Shown here one piece after another: positions 1-9,305 of a stretch of 64,000 nt of DNA. The position numbers and the translations under genes were made by a program. A model generated the notes under the pieces. That model worked only from the letters and a program-made list of their open reading frames with translations. It searched no databases and was not told the origin of the DNA. Each line of letters starts with the position of its first letter. Position 1 is the first letter of the stretch. This stretch comes from JAPOXR01 sp965221815 (GTDB taxonomy: Bacteria; Pseudomonadota; Alphaproteobacteria; Rhodobacterales; Rhodobacteraceae): NCBI GenBank assembly GCA_965221815.1, contig OZ244915.1, positions 1,240,001 through 1,304,000 on the forward strand, read 5' to 3'.

Positions 1-768
1 CCTGCCGTGCTGGCATGGACAAAAAGCTGCTTACCCGTCGATTCGACCGGGCATATTTCTGTTTCCAATCCAAATGAGTCGACGGTGCAGATTGCGAACA
101 GCGAAACGGGTCGATTACAGCAACTGGCCGATGGAATTCGGGTGACTGATGCAACTCAGGCATTGGGAAAAATTGATGTGAAAGGAGAGATTGCAGCAGC
201 GGACTACGCCTTTGTTTCGGGGCATAAAATCGGGGCTCCGAAAGGTGTTGGGGCGGTTATTTGTAACTCTATCGGCGAGTTGCGCGTCCAGTTGCAGGGC
301 GGCGGGCAGGAATTCAACCGTCGTGCGGGAACTGAAAACCTGTCCGGAATCGCCGGATTTGGTGCCGCTGCCGAAGAAGCGCTGGGGGAACTGAATTCGG
401 GGAGGTGGGAAGAGGTTGAATCTCTCAGAAATAAATTGGACAATATGTTGAAGGAGGCGGCACAGGACATAACTATATATGCAGAGTATGAACAGCGTTT
501 GCCGAACACGACATGTTTCACAACTCCTGGCTGGAAAGGGGTCACGCAGGTGATGGTCATGGATTTACACGGATTTGCGGTATCAGCCGGTGCGGCCTGT
601 TCGTCGGGAAAGTTGAGAGCAGGGAATGCATTGTACGCGATGGGAGTCTCTCCAGATCTCGCGGATTGTGCGTTACGCCTGTCTATTGGGCCATCAACAA
701 GCCTGAATGAACTCGAAAATTTTGTTGTCCAGTGGTCACGACTGCGTCACTCAATCGGGTCGGGTTAG
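1..768 (+). CDS. Cysteine desulfurase (IscS/NifS type), 5' end outside window
   Basis: PLP enzyme that removes sulfur from L-cysteine and passes it as a persulfide to Fe-S scaffold proteins. The frame is already open at base 1, so the N-terminal part lies outside. Visible are the PLP-lysine motif SGHKIGAPKG (Lys codon near base 226), the RAGTEN motif, and the catalytic loop SAGAACSSGK (Cys codon near base 598) typical of group I desulfurases. Its stop lies 14 bases before sufB, so it is probably the first visible gene of the suf operon. A second, group II desulfurase (sufS) follows 5 kb downstream; having both types in one suf cluster is known in alphaproteobacteria. Confidence 0.9.
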   Translation, partial: PAVLAWTKSCLPVDSTGHISVSNPNESTVQIANSETGRLQQLADGIRVTDATQALGKIDVKGEIAAADYAFVSGHKIGAPKGVGAVICNSIGELRVQLQGGGQEFNRRAGTENLSGIAGFGAAAEEALGELNSGRWEEVESLRNKLDNMLKEAAQDITIYAEYEQRLPNTTCFTTPGWKGVTQVMVMDLHGFAVSAGAACSSGKLRAGNALYAMGVSPDLADCALRLSIGPSTSLNELENFVVQWSRLRHSIGSG

Positions 769-782
769 AAAAGGGGTCGGAT

Positions 783-2306
783 ATGTCCGAGCAAGAAGAG
801 GTTGCGCTTCGTGAAGGCGTTGATCGAGAGACAGTCAGGAAAGTTGAAAACGTTGGTGCGACTTATCGGCACGGATGGGAGACTGACATTGAGACTGATT
901 ATGCACCCAAGGGGCTGAGCGAAGATATCGTTCGTCTTATTTCCGGCAAGAATGATGAGCCGGAATGGTTGACGGACTGGCGACTCGGTGCGTATCGTCG
1001 TTGGACAGAACTGCGTGAGCCCGCGTGGGCAATGGTTGATTATCCGAAGATCGACTATCAGAACCAATATTACTATGCGAAGCCGAAGAGTTTCGAGACG
1101 CGTCCGAAATCGCTTGACGAGGTCGATCCAAAACTGCTCGAGACTTATGAAAAACTCGGTATTCCATTGCGTGAGCAAGAAATCCTTGCCGGTGTTGAAG
1201 GTGCGGAAAGAGCTCCCGCAGCCGGACGCCCCGTGGCTGTTGATGCTGTTTTTGATTCTGTCTCTGTTGGAACCACGTTTCAAAAGGAATTACGAGAGGC
1301 CGGTGTCATTTTCTGTTCCATGTCAGAAGCGGTGCGTGAACATCCTGAGCTTGTCAGGGCTTATTTGGGTTCTGTGGTTCCCGTCACAGATAATTATTTT
1401 GCGACACTGAATTCATCAGTCTTTACTGACGGTTCATTCGTGTATGTTCCACCCGGCGTTCGCTGTCCAATGGAGCTTTCCACCTATTTTCGTATCAATG
1501 CAAAGGATACAGGCCAGTTTGAACGCACATTGATTATTGCTGACAAAGGTTCTTATGTCAGCTATCTTGAAGGTTGCACGGCGCCGCAACGGGATACTGC
1601 GCAACTACACGCTGCGGTGGTCGAACTTGTTGCGCTTGATGACGCCGAAATCAAGTATTCCACTGTTCAGAACTGGTATCCCGGTGATGAAAACGGCAAC
1701 GGGGGAATTTATAATTTTGTCACCAAACGTGCGGATTGTCGCGGGGCACGATCGCGCGTGATGTGGACGCAAGTCGAAACCGGTTCGGCGGTGACCTGGA
1801 AATATCCATCCTGCATTTTGCGCGGTGACGAGAGTCATGGCGAGTTTTACTCCATTGCGATAACCAACAATCGGCAACAAGCCGACACCGGGACCAAAAT
1901 GGTCCATCTTGGCCGCAACTCGCGCTCCCGCATCGTCTCCAAGGGGATATCGGCAGGGAAGGCTCAGAACACCTATCGGGGGCTGGTTTCCATGCACCCC
2001 AAAGCTTCCAACTGCCGGAACTACACCCAATGCGACAGTTTGTTGATTGGCGACAAATGTGGTGCCCATACGGTCCCTTACATTGAGATGCGCAATAGTA
2101 CGTCTCGGGTTGAACACGAGGCCACAACTTCAAAGGTGGACGAGGATCAACTCTTCTACTGTCGCCAAAGAGGTATGGACGAGGAAGAAGCAGTCGCACT
2201 CGTGGTGAATGGTTTTTGTCGGGAAGTGTTGCAGGAGCTGCCCATGGAATTTGCCATGGAGGCGCAACAATTGGTGGCGATTTCCCTGGAAGGATCGGTC
2301 GGTTGA
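783..2306 (+). CDS. sufB: Fe-S cluster assembly scaffold subunit SufB
   Basis: 507 aa, the usual length for SufB, the subunit of the SufBCD complex on which Fe-S clusters are built in the cytoplasm. The start is the ATG at 783, preceded by an AAAAGGGG ribosome site; an upstream in-frame start would run into the desulfurase gene. Family blocks are clear: SVFTDGSFVYVPPGVRCP, YLEGCTAP, and the C-terminal NCRNYTQCDSLLIG and EHEATTSKVDEDQLFYCRQR blocks. It sits between the desulfurase and sufC, as expected for an alphaproteobacterial suf operon. Confidence 0.97.
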   Translation: MSEQEEVALREGVDRETVRKVENVGATYRHGWETDIETDYAPKGLSEDIVRLISGKNDEPEWLTDWRLGAYRRWTELREPAWAMVDYPKIDYQNQYYYAKPKSFETRPKSLDEVDPKLLETYEKLGIPLREQEILAGVEGAERAPAAGRPVAVDAVFDSVSVGTTFQKELREAGVIFCSMSEAVREHPELVRAYLGSVVPVTDNYFATLNSSVFTDGSFVYVPPGVRCPMELSTYFRINAKDTGQFERTLIIADKGSYVSYLEGCTAPQRDTAQLHAAVVELVALDDAEIKYSTVQNWYPGDENGNGGIYNFVTKRADCRGARSRVMWTQVETGSAVTWKYPSCILRGDESHGEFYSIAITNNRQQADTGTKMVHLGRNSRSRIVSKGISAGKAQNTYRGLVSMHPKASNCRNYTQCDSLLIGDKCGAHTVPYIEMRNSTSRVEHEATTSKVDEDQLFYCRQRGMDEEEAVALVVNGFCREVLQELPMEFAMEAQQLVAISLEGSVG

Positions 2307-2521
2307 CAGCACGAAAAGACGACAGGGACAGAAACCCGACAGGAAGAGATGTGACGATTGTGCCCGATGCTGGACCGATCAGAGTGCGTTGCGGAGAAGG
2401 AATGGTTTTTCCGTCAACACAATTGAAATTTTTGGACAGGTTTCAGCACAACTTGACTATTTCGGTGACGCAGATGATTGACTCAATGTTGCCGGCGGGA
2501 CGTGCCCTGCTGACCGCCTGA
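2303..2521 (+). CDS. Possible small protein between sufB and sufC (72 aa)
   Basis: A TTG codon overlaps the sufB stop (TTGA) and has an AGGA sequence just upstream. It opens a 72-residue frame that fills most of the gap before sufC. The product is hydrophilic at the N-terminus (MTARKDDRDR) with no motif I recognise. Overlap with the sufB stop suggests translational coupling, but the frame may be chance and the gap only a leader. Low confidence. Confidence 0.25.
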   Translation: MTARKDDRDRNPTGRDVTIVPDAGPIRVRCGEGMVFPSTQLKFLDRFQHNLTISVTQMIDSMLPAGRALLTA

Positions 2522-2566
2522 AATCATATTGCTTCCCACATCTTCCTTTACCAGTTGAGGTTCACC

Positions 2567-3322
2567 ATGCTGACAATTCGTAATTTGCATGCGCAGTTAG
2601 AAGACGAAAAGAGATCAATTCTTGAGGGGGTCGATCTGGAGGTTTCGGCTGGCGAAGTCCATGCGATTATGGGACCCAATGGATCAGGAAAGTCCACCCT
2701 GTCATATATTCTCGCGGGTCGGGAGGGTTATGAGGTTCTTGATGGCGCCGTACTTCTGGGTGGCGAAAACCTGCTTGAGATGGAGCCTGAGGAGCGCGCC
2801 GCCGCCGGATTGTTCCTCGCCTTTCAGTATCCGGTCGAAATCGCGGGTGTTGGAAATATGACATTTCTTCGTACCGCCCTGAATGCACAGCGTAAAGCGC
2901 GGGGTGAAGACCCCGTCTCTGCTGCCGACTTTCTGCGTTTGGCGCGGGAGCGGGCCAAGCATCTCGGAATTGGCCCTGACCTTCTCAGGCGACCCGTGAA
3001 TTACGGGTTTTCCGGTGGCGAAAAGAAACGCAACGAAATTTTGCAGATGGCAGTTCTCCAGCCGCGCATGTGTATTCTTGATGAAACAGATTCGGGGCTG
3101 GATGTCGATGCGATGCGCCAGGTTTCTGAGGGTGTGAATAATCTTCGAAACCCTGACCGGGCGATTGTGCTGATCACGCATTATCAGCGACTTCTTGACC
3201 ATATCAAGCCTGACTATGTCCATATTATGGCGAAGGGTCGAATCGTCGAAACCGGTGGTCCGGAACTTGCCTTAAAAGTTGAGACTGAAGGATACGGTAC
3301 GATGACCGGGGCGACCGGCTGA
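2567..3322 (+). CDS. sufC: Fe-S cluster assembly ATPase SufC
   Basis: 251-aa ABC-type ATPase of the SufBCD complex; ATP hydrolysis drives the change in SufB-SufD that allows cluster assembly. Walker A GPNGSGKST, the SufC-type signature NYGFSGGEKKRNEILQM and Walker B CILDETDSGLDVD are all present. The start is ATG 2567 with TTGAGG seven bases upstream. Its stop overlaps the sufD start (TGATG), a sign of translational coupling. Confidence 0.97.
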   Translation: MLTIRNLHAQLEDEKRSILEGVDLEVSAGEVHAIMGPNGSGKSTLSYILAGREGYEVLDGAVLLGGENLLEMEPEERAAAGLFLAFQYPVEIAGVGNMTFLRTALNAQRKARGEDPVSAADFLRLARERAKHLGIGPDLLRRPVNYGFSGGEKKRNEILQMAVLQPRMCILDETDSGLDVDAMRQVSEGVNNLRNPDRAIVLITHYQRLLDHIKPDYVHIMAKGRIVETGGPELALKVETEGYGTMTGATG

Positions 3323-4602
3323 TGCCGCCTGTTTCAGCTGATATCGGTGCATATCTGTCGCGCTTTGCGCCGTCGGTGGAAATTGCATTACCACAACGAC
3401 TGTTGACTGCACGCAGCGAAGCTGAGGCGCGCCTGGGAGAACTGGGTCTTCCAAGACGTCAGGATGAGTACTGGAAATACACTGATCCGCAGATATTCTT
3501 GCGCCCGTGGGAGGTTAACCCGCCGGAACCACGATCTGTACCAGCTTTGCTGGAAGATGCCTGTCTCGTGGTCCACGAGGGTGGGAACTTTCATTGGCCT
3601 CAAAAGGAGCTGTATGACTCGCAGTCAGTGCGCATGTTTAATCTTGTTGACGCGATGAATTCGGCTTCCAGAGAAACCATTGATCTTTTCGGGCGGTTGG
3701 AGGGTGAGGCACATGCTGTCATTCCACGCCCTCTGGCCGCCGCCAATACATGTATAGCTTCACGTGGGCTTGTCATTGAATGTCCGGCAGACGGTCAAGC
3801 TGCTCTGCAGATTGTACACAGGCCCAATCAAGTTTCCGGCGGGTCAGTCCTGCATCATGTGATTGATGTCTGTCCCAATTCACATTTACGAATTGTCGAG
3901 TCAGGCATTGACAGTTCCTGGTCCAATATCGTCTTTGAGATTCGCGTGAGAAAAGGTGCGACATTTGATCTCGTACGCGCAATCGATGGCACTGGTGGAG
4001 CGGCCTTGAAGGGCGTCTGTTCAGTGTTTGCCGAGGTTGAGGAGGACGGTTGTTTTAACCTGTTCAACCTGTCCTTGAATACGCCATGGATTCGTAACGA
4101 ATCGATCGTCAAATTGTCAGGAGATCGATCGCAGACAAGCTTGGCTGGAGCCGTTGTGGGTGGCAGCGGAACTCATCATGATGATACAGTGCTGATCGTT
4201 CATGAAGGCTTGGCCTGTCAGAGTCGTCAAGTCTTTAAGAAAGTTTTGCGACACGGTGCACAGGCGGTGTTTCAAGGAAAAATACTGGTGCGCCCCGGCG
4301 CACAGAAAACCGATGGCTATCAACTGAGTCAGGGCTTGTTGCTCGATGGTAATTCGCAGTTTCTGGCCAAGCCTGAACTTGAAATATACGCAGATGACGT
4401 CGCGTGTTCGCATGGTTCGACATCTGGTGGAGTCGACGCAGCAGCGATGTTTTATCTTCGCTCGCGTGGAATTGGCAAAGCGGAAGCGGAAAAGATTTTG
4501 GCTTTGGCCTTTGTCGCCGAAGCTATTGAAGAAGTTGCAGACGCGTATCTTGTTGAAAAGCTGACCGACCTGGCAGCGTGTGGATTCGCCGAGGCGGTCT
4601 GA
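3322..4602 (+). CDS. sufD: Fe-S cluster assembly protein SufD
   Basis: 426-aa partner of SufB in the SufBCD complex, made in an operon with sufC (overlapping stop and start) and with the next gene (TGATG overlap). Family features include the N-terminal PRRQDEYWKYTD block and the C-terminal DDVACSHGSTSGG, MFYLRSRGI and AEKILALAFVAE blocks. Length and position are normal for the family. Confidence 0.95.
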   Translation: MPPVSADIGAYLSRFAPSVEIALPQRLLTARSEAEARLGELGLPRRQDEYWKYTDPQIFLRPWEVNPPEPRSVPALLEDACLVVHEGGNFHWPQKELYDSQSVRMFNLVDAMNSASRETIDLFGRLEGEAHAVIPRPLAAANTCIASRGLVIECPADGQAALQIVHRPNQVSGGSVLHHVIDVCPNSHLRIVESGIDSSWSNIVFEIRVRKGATFDLVRAIDGTGGAALKGVCSVFAEVEEDGCFNLFNLSLNTPWIRNESIVKLSGDRSQTSLAGAVVGGSGTHHDDTVLIVHEGLACQSRQVFKKVLRHGAQAVFQGKILVRPGAQKTDGYQLSQGLLLDGNSQFLAKPELEIYADDVACSHGSTSGGVDAAAMFYLRSRGIGKAEAEKILALAFVAEAIEEVADAYLVEKLTDLAACGFAEAV

Positions 4603-5093
4603 TGTCTGCGTTGGCTGATATTGTCACGTTTCATCTACGCCCGCGTTTCGTTGCGCGTAAACGCCTCGCAGAGACAGTGAGTGAAGGGCAGGCATTCTGT
4701 TATCTGATCCTGGCCTGCTTGCTGCTCTTTTTTGTTCAACTGCCAGAGATGCTGCGCTCTGTCGCTAACGGCAAAAGTCACCTGCCATTTGATGCTGTGG
4801 CCTCGGCACGTTTAATAGGGGCTCTGGTGTTTGCGCCGCTTTTCTTTTACTTTCTTTCTGCGGTCGCTGGCCTTGCCATTCGGGCAACAAATCGCCGACT
4901 GGCTTGGAGAGACTCGCGTGTGGCATTGTTTTGGGCCCTTCTTGCATCCGTGCCATCAATGATGGTTCTTGGGTTGGTTCGCGGTTTGACCCAGTCTGCT
5001 ATCATTCTTTGGCCTCTCTCTGTCCTGGCAGGGATAATTTTTTTGTTATTCTGGGCAAGTGGATTGCGCGAAGCGATATCAGGCCGGTCATGA
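4602..5093 (+). CDS. YIP1-family integral membrane protein
   Basis: 163 aa with four strongly hydrophobic segments, roughly at residues 34-50, 70-95, 105-125 and 135-152. It resembles the small YIP1-family membrane proteins often found inside or next to alphaproteobacterial suf operons. The start ATG overlaps the sufD stop, so it is likely translated with sufD. A second, related protein follows. The role is not established; the position between sufD and sufS suggests association with Fe-S assembly at the membrane, but that is inference. Confidence 0.7.
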   Translation: MSALADIVTFHLRPRFVARKRLAETVSEGQAFCYLILACLLLFFVQLPEMLRSVANGKSHLPFDAVASARLIGALVFAPLFFYFLSAVAGLAIRATNRRLAWRDSRVALFWALLASVPSMMVLGLVRGLTQSAIILWPLSVLAGIIFLLFWASGLREAISGRS

Positions 5094-5171
5094 TGTCGTA
5101 TCTTTTTTTGCAGGAATCTCTGCTCCTGTTCCGACGCGCGTGTCTGACCCATTATCTCGTTGAATGAGGCC

Positions 5172-5747
5172 ATGATCGAACTTTTTTCCCGTCTGGTTTT
5201 TTTTTCTGTCGTGTCTCCGAAGCGCGGCGGGCATGTCCTGCTACAGTCGCAGGTCACGCCAGCTGGACTGGTCCATCTTGCTGCGCTGGTGTTTGTGCTC
5301 AGCGCGATCGCAATCATACTGGGAAATCTCGTTAATCAAGAGATTCAGGTTTCGGCGCGCTCGCTTATTGGATTACAGGTCTTGAGTTTTGTTGTGATGA
5401 CAGTCGCAACATATTTTGTCGGAAGACTCTTTGGCGGAACGGGAACGTTCCAACAGACCGTGCTGGTCATTTGTTGGTTGGACATTGTCCTCGCGATTTG
5501 CCAAATCATTCAGCTCTTGTTTGTTACCGGACTTTCGGCAATGCCCTTTCTCGGAGGATTGGGTGCATTGCTTGTCAGTCTTGCAACGGCCATACCACTA
5601 TTCCTGTTTTTTTGGCTCTACGCCAATTTCGTGACTGTTTTGCACGGATTTCAGTCGGCGGCCAAAGTTCTTGGCGTGATGTTGCTTGGAATGTTCGCTA
5701 TGTCCATTTTCTTGCTTTTCGTGGTATCTGTCATTTCGCCTGCATGA
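5172..5747 (+). CDS. YIP1-family integral membrane protein (second copy)
   Basis: 191 aa with about five membrane segments and an N-terminal MIELFSRLVFFSVVSPKRGG stretch typical of bacterial YIP1-like proteins. ATG 5172 with GAGG just upstream is preferred over a TTG 12 bases earlier. Its stop overlaps the sufS start as ATGA, so the two are probably coupled. It lies directly downstream of another YIP1-like gene; the pair could form a complex. Function unknown. Confidence 0.7.
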   Translation: MIELFSRLVFFSVVSPKRGGHVLLQSQVTPAGLVHLAALVFVLSAIAIILGNLVNQEIQVSARSLIGLQVLSFVVMTVATYFVGRLFGGTGTFQQTVLVICWLDIVLAICQIIQLLFVTGLSAMPFLGGLGALLVSLATAIPLFLFFWLYANFVTVLHGFQSAAKVLGVMLLGMFAMSIFLLFVVSVISPA

Positions 5748-6979
5748 CCATGTCCGAACCATATGATGTCAAGAAGATCAGAGAGGATTTTCCGATTCTC
5801 TCGCGGGAAGTGAACAACAGACCGCTGGTTTATCTCGACAATGCTGCATCTGCACAAAAACCCAGGAATGTGCTGCAGGCGATTTCTCGAGCGTATGGCG
5901 AAGAATATGCGAATGTACATCGCGGCCTGCATTATCTGTCGAATCTGGCCACTGAACATTACGAAGAAGTTCGAAGTAAGATCCGTACCTTCATCAATGC
6001 CGGATATGATGATGAAATCATCTATACCACCGGGAGTACCGAGAGCATCAATATCGTCTCCTATGGCTGGGGTTTGCCGAATCTGACACCCGGTGATGAA
6101 ATCATTCTTTCCGTGCTTGAGCATCATGCCAATATCGTTCCATGGCATTTTCTGCGCGAGCATCGGGGAGTCAAGCTGGTCTGGGTTGAACCAACATCTC
6201 AGGGAATACTGGATCCACAGAGGATACAGGAGGCGGTTTCACCGGCGACCCGCCTGATTGCACTCAGTCATATGTCCAACGTTTTGGGGAGTTGGATCGA
6301 TATTAAGTCAATTGCAAGAATGGCGCATGAGCGGGGAATCGCATTGCTGGTTGATGGTTCACAATCATCGGTCCATGGCCCGGTCGATGTCCGCGATCTT
6401 GACTGTGATTTTTTTGCACTCACGGGTCACAAGCTCTATGGTCCGTCAGCGTCTGGTGCCTTGTATGCACGACGTGAACGGTTGCGTGAGATGCAACCGT
6501 TCCAAGGCGGAGGATCCATGATTCGTGAGGTGGGCCGAGAGCGAATTACCTACGCTGATCCCCCGCTGATGCTGGAAGCCGGAACCCCGCCGATTGTTCC
6601 GATGATCGGATTTGGAGCCGCTCTGGATTATTTACAATCGCTGGGAATGGCGAGGATCGCTTCTCACGAAGCTGAGATTGCTGCCTATGCTTCTCAGGAG
6701 CTTGCCAAGGAGCCATGGATAATTCAACAGGGGGTGGCACCCAACAAAGGAGCTATTTTTTCCTTTATTCTGGAGGGTGCGGCGCATCCTCATGATATTT
6801 CAACCATCCTCGATCAGCAAGGTATTGCGGTGCGGGCAGGGCATCACTGTGCGCAACCACTGATGGAGTTTTTTCAGTTGACAGCCACCTGCCGCGCCTC
6901 ATTTGCCTTGTATAATACCAAGGATGAGGTGGATCGATTGCTGGCAGGATTGCGCGTTTGCCGAGAGTTGTTCACGTGA
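5744..6979 (+). CDS. sufS: Cysteine desulfurase SufS (group II)
   Basis: 411-aa PLP enzyme that supplies sulfur for SufBCD, normally via SufE or SufU. The PLP lysine is Lys230 in LTGHKLYGP and the catalytic cysteine is Cys369 in RAGHHCAQPL, the short active-site loop of group II. The start at ATG 5744 overlaps the upstream stop (ATGA); ATG 5750 is an alternative. No sufE, sufU, sufA or sufT follows; the next gene is a nucleotidyltransferase. The sulfur acceptor must therefore be encoded elsewhere or replaced. Confidence 0.95.
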   Translation: MTMSEPYDVKKIREDFPILSREVNNRPLVYLDNAASAQKPRNVLQAISRAYGEEYANVHRGLHYLSNLATEHYEEVRSKIRTFINAGYDDEIIYTTGSTESINIVSYGWGLPNLTPGDEIILSVLEHHANIVPWHFLREHRGVKLVWVEPTSQGILDPQRIQEAVSPATRLIALSHMSNVLGSWIDIKSIARMAHERGIALLVDGSQSSVHGPVDVRDLDCDFFALTGHKLYGPSASGALYARRERLREMQPFQGGGSMIREVGRERITYADPPLMLEAGTPPIVPMIGFGAALDYLQSLGMARIASHEAEIAAYASQELAKEPWIIQQGVAPNKGAIFSFILEGAAHPHDISTILDQQGIAVRAGHHCAQPLMEFFQLTATCRASFALYNTKDEVDRLLAGLRVCRELFT

Positions 6980-6991
6980 TGAGAACGGTCA

Positions 6992-7933
6992 TTGCAGTTC
7001 CAAACACGATCTGAAATTTTGACAGAGCATGTCCGTAAGGGAATCGTGATTGCCGGAGGATTAGGCTCGCGCGTTTATCCGATGACCGTATCGACCAGCA
7101 AATGTCTGTTGCCGGTTTATAGTAAACCGATGGTCTATTACCCGGTTGGTGTCTTGATGCTCGCCGGAATTCGCGAAATCCTGCTGATCTGCCATCCACG
7201 CGACCGGGATTCTTACGAACTCTTGTTCGGTGATGGGTCAAGCTGGGGTATATCGCTCTCGTATCTCGAGCAGCGAGATCCGCGCGGCGGGATTGCCGAA
7301 GCATTTTTGATCGGCGCGGATTTCATTGGCAGTGAGTCGTGTGCACTCGTATTGGGTGACAATATCTTTATCGGCAGCCGATTACCCATCATCATGCGAC
7401 GCGCAGCAGAGACGGTTGATGGCGCAACGGTCTTTGCAACACAGGTTGCTGATCCGCGGCGCTACGGAATCATGACATTTGACTCCGCCGGCCGTCCGAA
7501 TGGAATTGAGGAAAAACCTGAAAACCCCCGTTCGGATTGGGCGGTGACGGGTCTTTACTTTTATGACAATCAAGTGATCGAATTGGCATCTCGGCTCAAA
7601 CCCAGCGACCGTGGCGAACTTGAAATCAGCGATGTCAACCAGGCCTATCTGGATGCCGGTAGATTACGGGTCGAAAAACTGAGTCGCGGTATTGCCTGGT
7701 ACGATGCGGGGACGCCCGACAGTTTGTTTGAGGCGGCCATTCATGTACGTACCATTGAGCGCAATCAGCGTCATTCGGTGCTCGTTCCGGAGGAGATTGC
7801 GTTTGACAATGGCTGGATCAATCAGCGACAACTCATACGACTGAGCCAGCATTGCCCGAATAGTGATTACGCGCGTTACCTCGCGCGTCTTGCCACCGAG
7901 GACAGGTCCGAAGGGATCGCATATACAGAATAG
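6992..7933 (+). CDS. rmlA: Glucose-1-phosphate thymidylyltransferase (RmlA-like)
   Basis: Nucleotidyltransferase that makes dTDP-glucose from dTTP and glucose-1-phosphate, the first step to dTDP-rhamnose and other deoxysugars. The nucleotide-binding signature GGLGSRVYPMT, the sugar-phosphate region SKPMVYYP and the GDNIF motif match RmlA, and about 300 residues fit. The start is unclear: TTG 6992 gives 313 aa, but TTG 7019 would place the GG motif close to the N-terminus as is usual. No rmlB, rmlC or rmlD is nearby, so it is a stand-alone copy. It begins 12 bases after sufS and may be read through from the suf operon. Confidence 0.85.
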   Translation: MQFQTRSEILTEHVRKGIVIAGGLGSRVYPMTVSTSKCLLPVYSKPMVYYPVGVLMLAGIREILLICHPRDRDSYELLFGDGSSWGISLSYLEQRDPRGGIAEAFLIGADFIGSESCALVLGDNIFIGSRLPIIMRRAAETVDGATVFATQVADPRRYGIMTFDSAGRPNGIEEKPENPRSDWAVTGLYFYDNQVIELASRLKPSDRGELEISDVNQAYLDAGRLRVEKLSRGIAWYDAGTPDSLFEAAIHVRTIERNQRHSVLVPEEIAFDNGWINQRQLIRLSQHCPNSDYARYLARLATEDRSEGIAYTE

Positions 7934-8351
7934 TTTGACGATCAAAACCGGGCGATCGCTATTCACAAATCCAGACCCAAATCAGACAATATCCACGCAT
8001 GATCAATTCCCTTTCCAAAAGACCATGGCAAAATCCCTGGTCTGCTGGCAGGAGGGGTTACCCGTGGGATATGCCGGCCCCGGGAGAAATCGACATTCCA
8101 TTCATTAAAACCTTCAAAAACTCAATCGGTTGAATCAACGACCGGGGATGGGGAGAACCGACACAGGATGGGTTTGTTTTACCGACGATGTGATGCCGAT
8201 TGACAATCTCATGCCAGATTTCAAGTGGGATCCCTTCGACCCGCCCAAAGCATACGGGTTTTCGGTTTCAATGAATTGAAATGTGGTACAACTTTAAGAA
8301 TGACATGGTGCCAACTGCAAGGTAAGATACAATCCGCAATTATTGGCATGT
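7934..8351 (+). other. Gap between rmlA and tRNA-Arg; one tiny ORF
   Basis: 418 bases without a convincing gene. A 43-codon frame (ATG 8148 to stop 8279) reads MGRTDTGWVCFTDDVMPI and continues with coding-like composition. It lacks a clear ribosome site and I do not recognise it; it may be a relic. Confidence 0.3.
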
Positions 8352-8428
<77 letters not shown>

Positions 8429-8725
8429 TTTCTTCATATTTTTCAAAAACTTAAAAATCGGCACCCTCGACGTTCGGTGCTTATGCGGGAATTCTGCGTA
8501 AGCAGATAAAGCTTTCACTGGACTTGCCTAAGTCGCGTATCTCTTGCGTTGATCACGCGCACGGGTGGTCGCGCCCCAGACCATGGTCACCTCCTTGTTT
8601 CAGTGTATTTCTCACGAGGATAGACCACATCTGGAACAGACCATCCACATTCCAGGTTAAACTCTAAGAGAACCTCTTGAATCAACCGGTCGCTACCGTC
8701 TGCTCCGTCATTATTGTACCTATAA

Positions 8726-9118
8726 TCATATTCACAAATCCGCGTCAGGTACGGAGTTAGCCATATTGAGCTTGCCGTCCATATTGACCTGATCGAGTTC
8801 GATGTACTGGCACCGAGCTTTGAGCGGTCTGTCGTCCAACGTCTTGGATATATTCTTGAGCATCTGGGGTATGACGAGACTGCATCTGGTTTGGAGAGGC
8901 ATATCCAAACCAGCATCATGGTCTGGAACTACCTCTGACTCACCCGCAAACTTGAGACCACACAGGCCGCCACCGCCCGGCAAACCCTGATCCAGACCAT
9001 GAAACAGCAATCTCCCATGTCCTGGGAAGATGTCAACATACTGGGCGAATACGATTTCTCCGACGACAAACTGTGCGACACCCTCGGCATTCTCCCCCGA
9101 AAACCAAGGACACGCTGA
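8726..9118 (+). pseudogene. Decayed coding relic, Tn3-transposase-like C-terminus
   Basis: One frame stays protein-like from 8726 to 9118 but is broken by a TGA at 8936. After the stop it reads TRKLETTQAATARQTL and then SWEDVNILGEYDFSDDKL, similar in layout to the tail of Tn3-family transposases; WNY just before the stop fits the same family. The part before the stop contains RLGYILEHLG, which resembles a motif of AbiEi-type antitoxin proteins. I infer a degraded transposon fragment, perhaps with a toxin-antitoxin passenger; neither assignment is firm. The bases from 8429 to 8725 and from 9119 to 9305 hold no gene I can support. Confidence 0.4.
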
Positions 9119-9305
9119 CCTGACGTTAGTGGGAGGCCCACAATCGCGATTCGTCCAATCCAGACTGGACAAACCCACGCATCCTGTGGGACTTTACGTA
9201 CCGACGTTGGGATAGACCCAAAACTGGCCGCCAGTCAGCTACACTCGGGCCCTGACGTGGGTTATGCTCGAATCTGGGTGATGGCCAGATCAGGCGAATG
9301 GGAAA

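Noticed and set aside
8443..8482. Possible minus-strand terminator hairpin after tRNA-Arg
   Set aside because: Stem of only five pairs (GCACC/GGTGC) with a ten-base loop; too weak to call.
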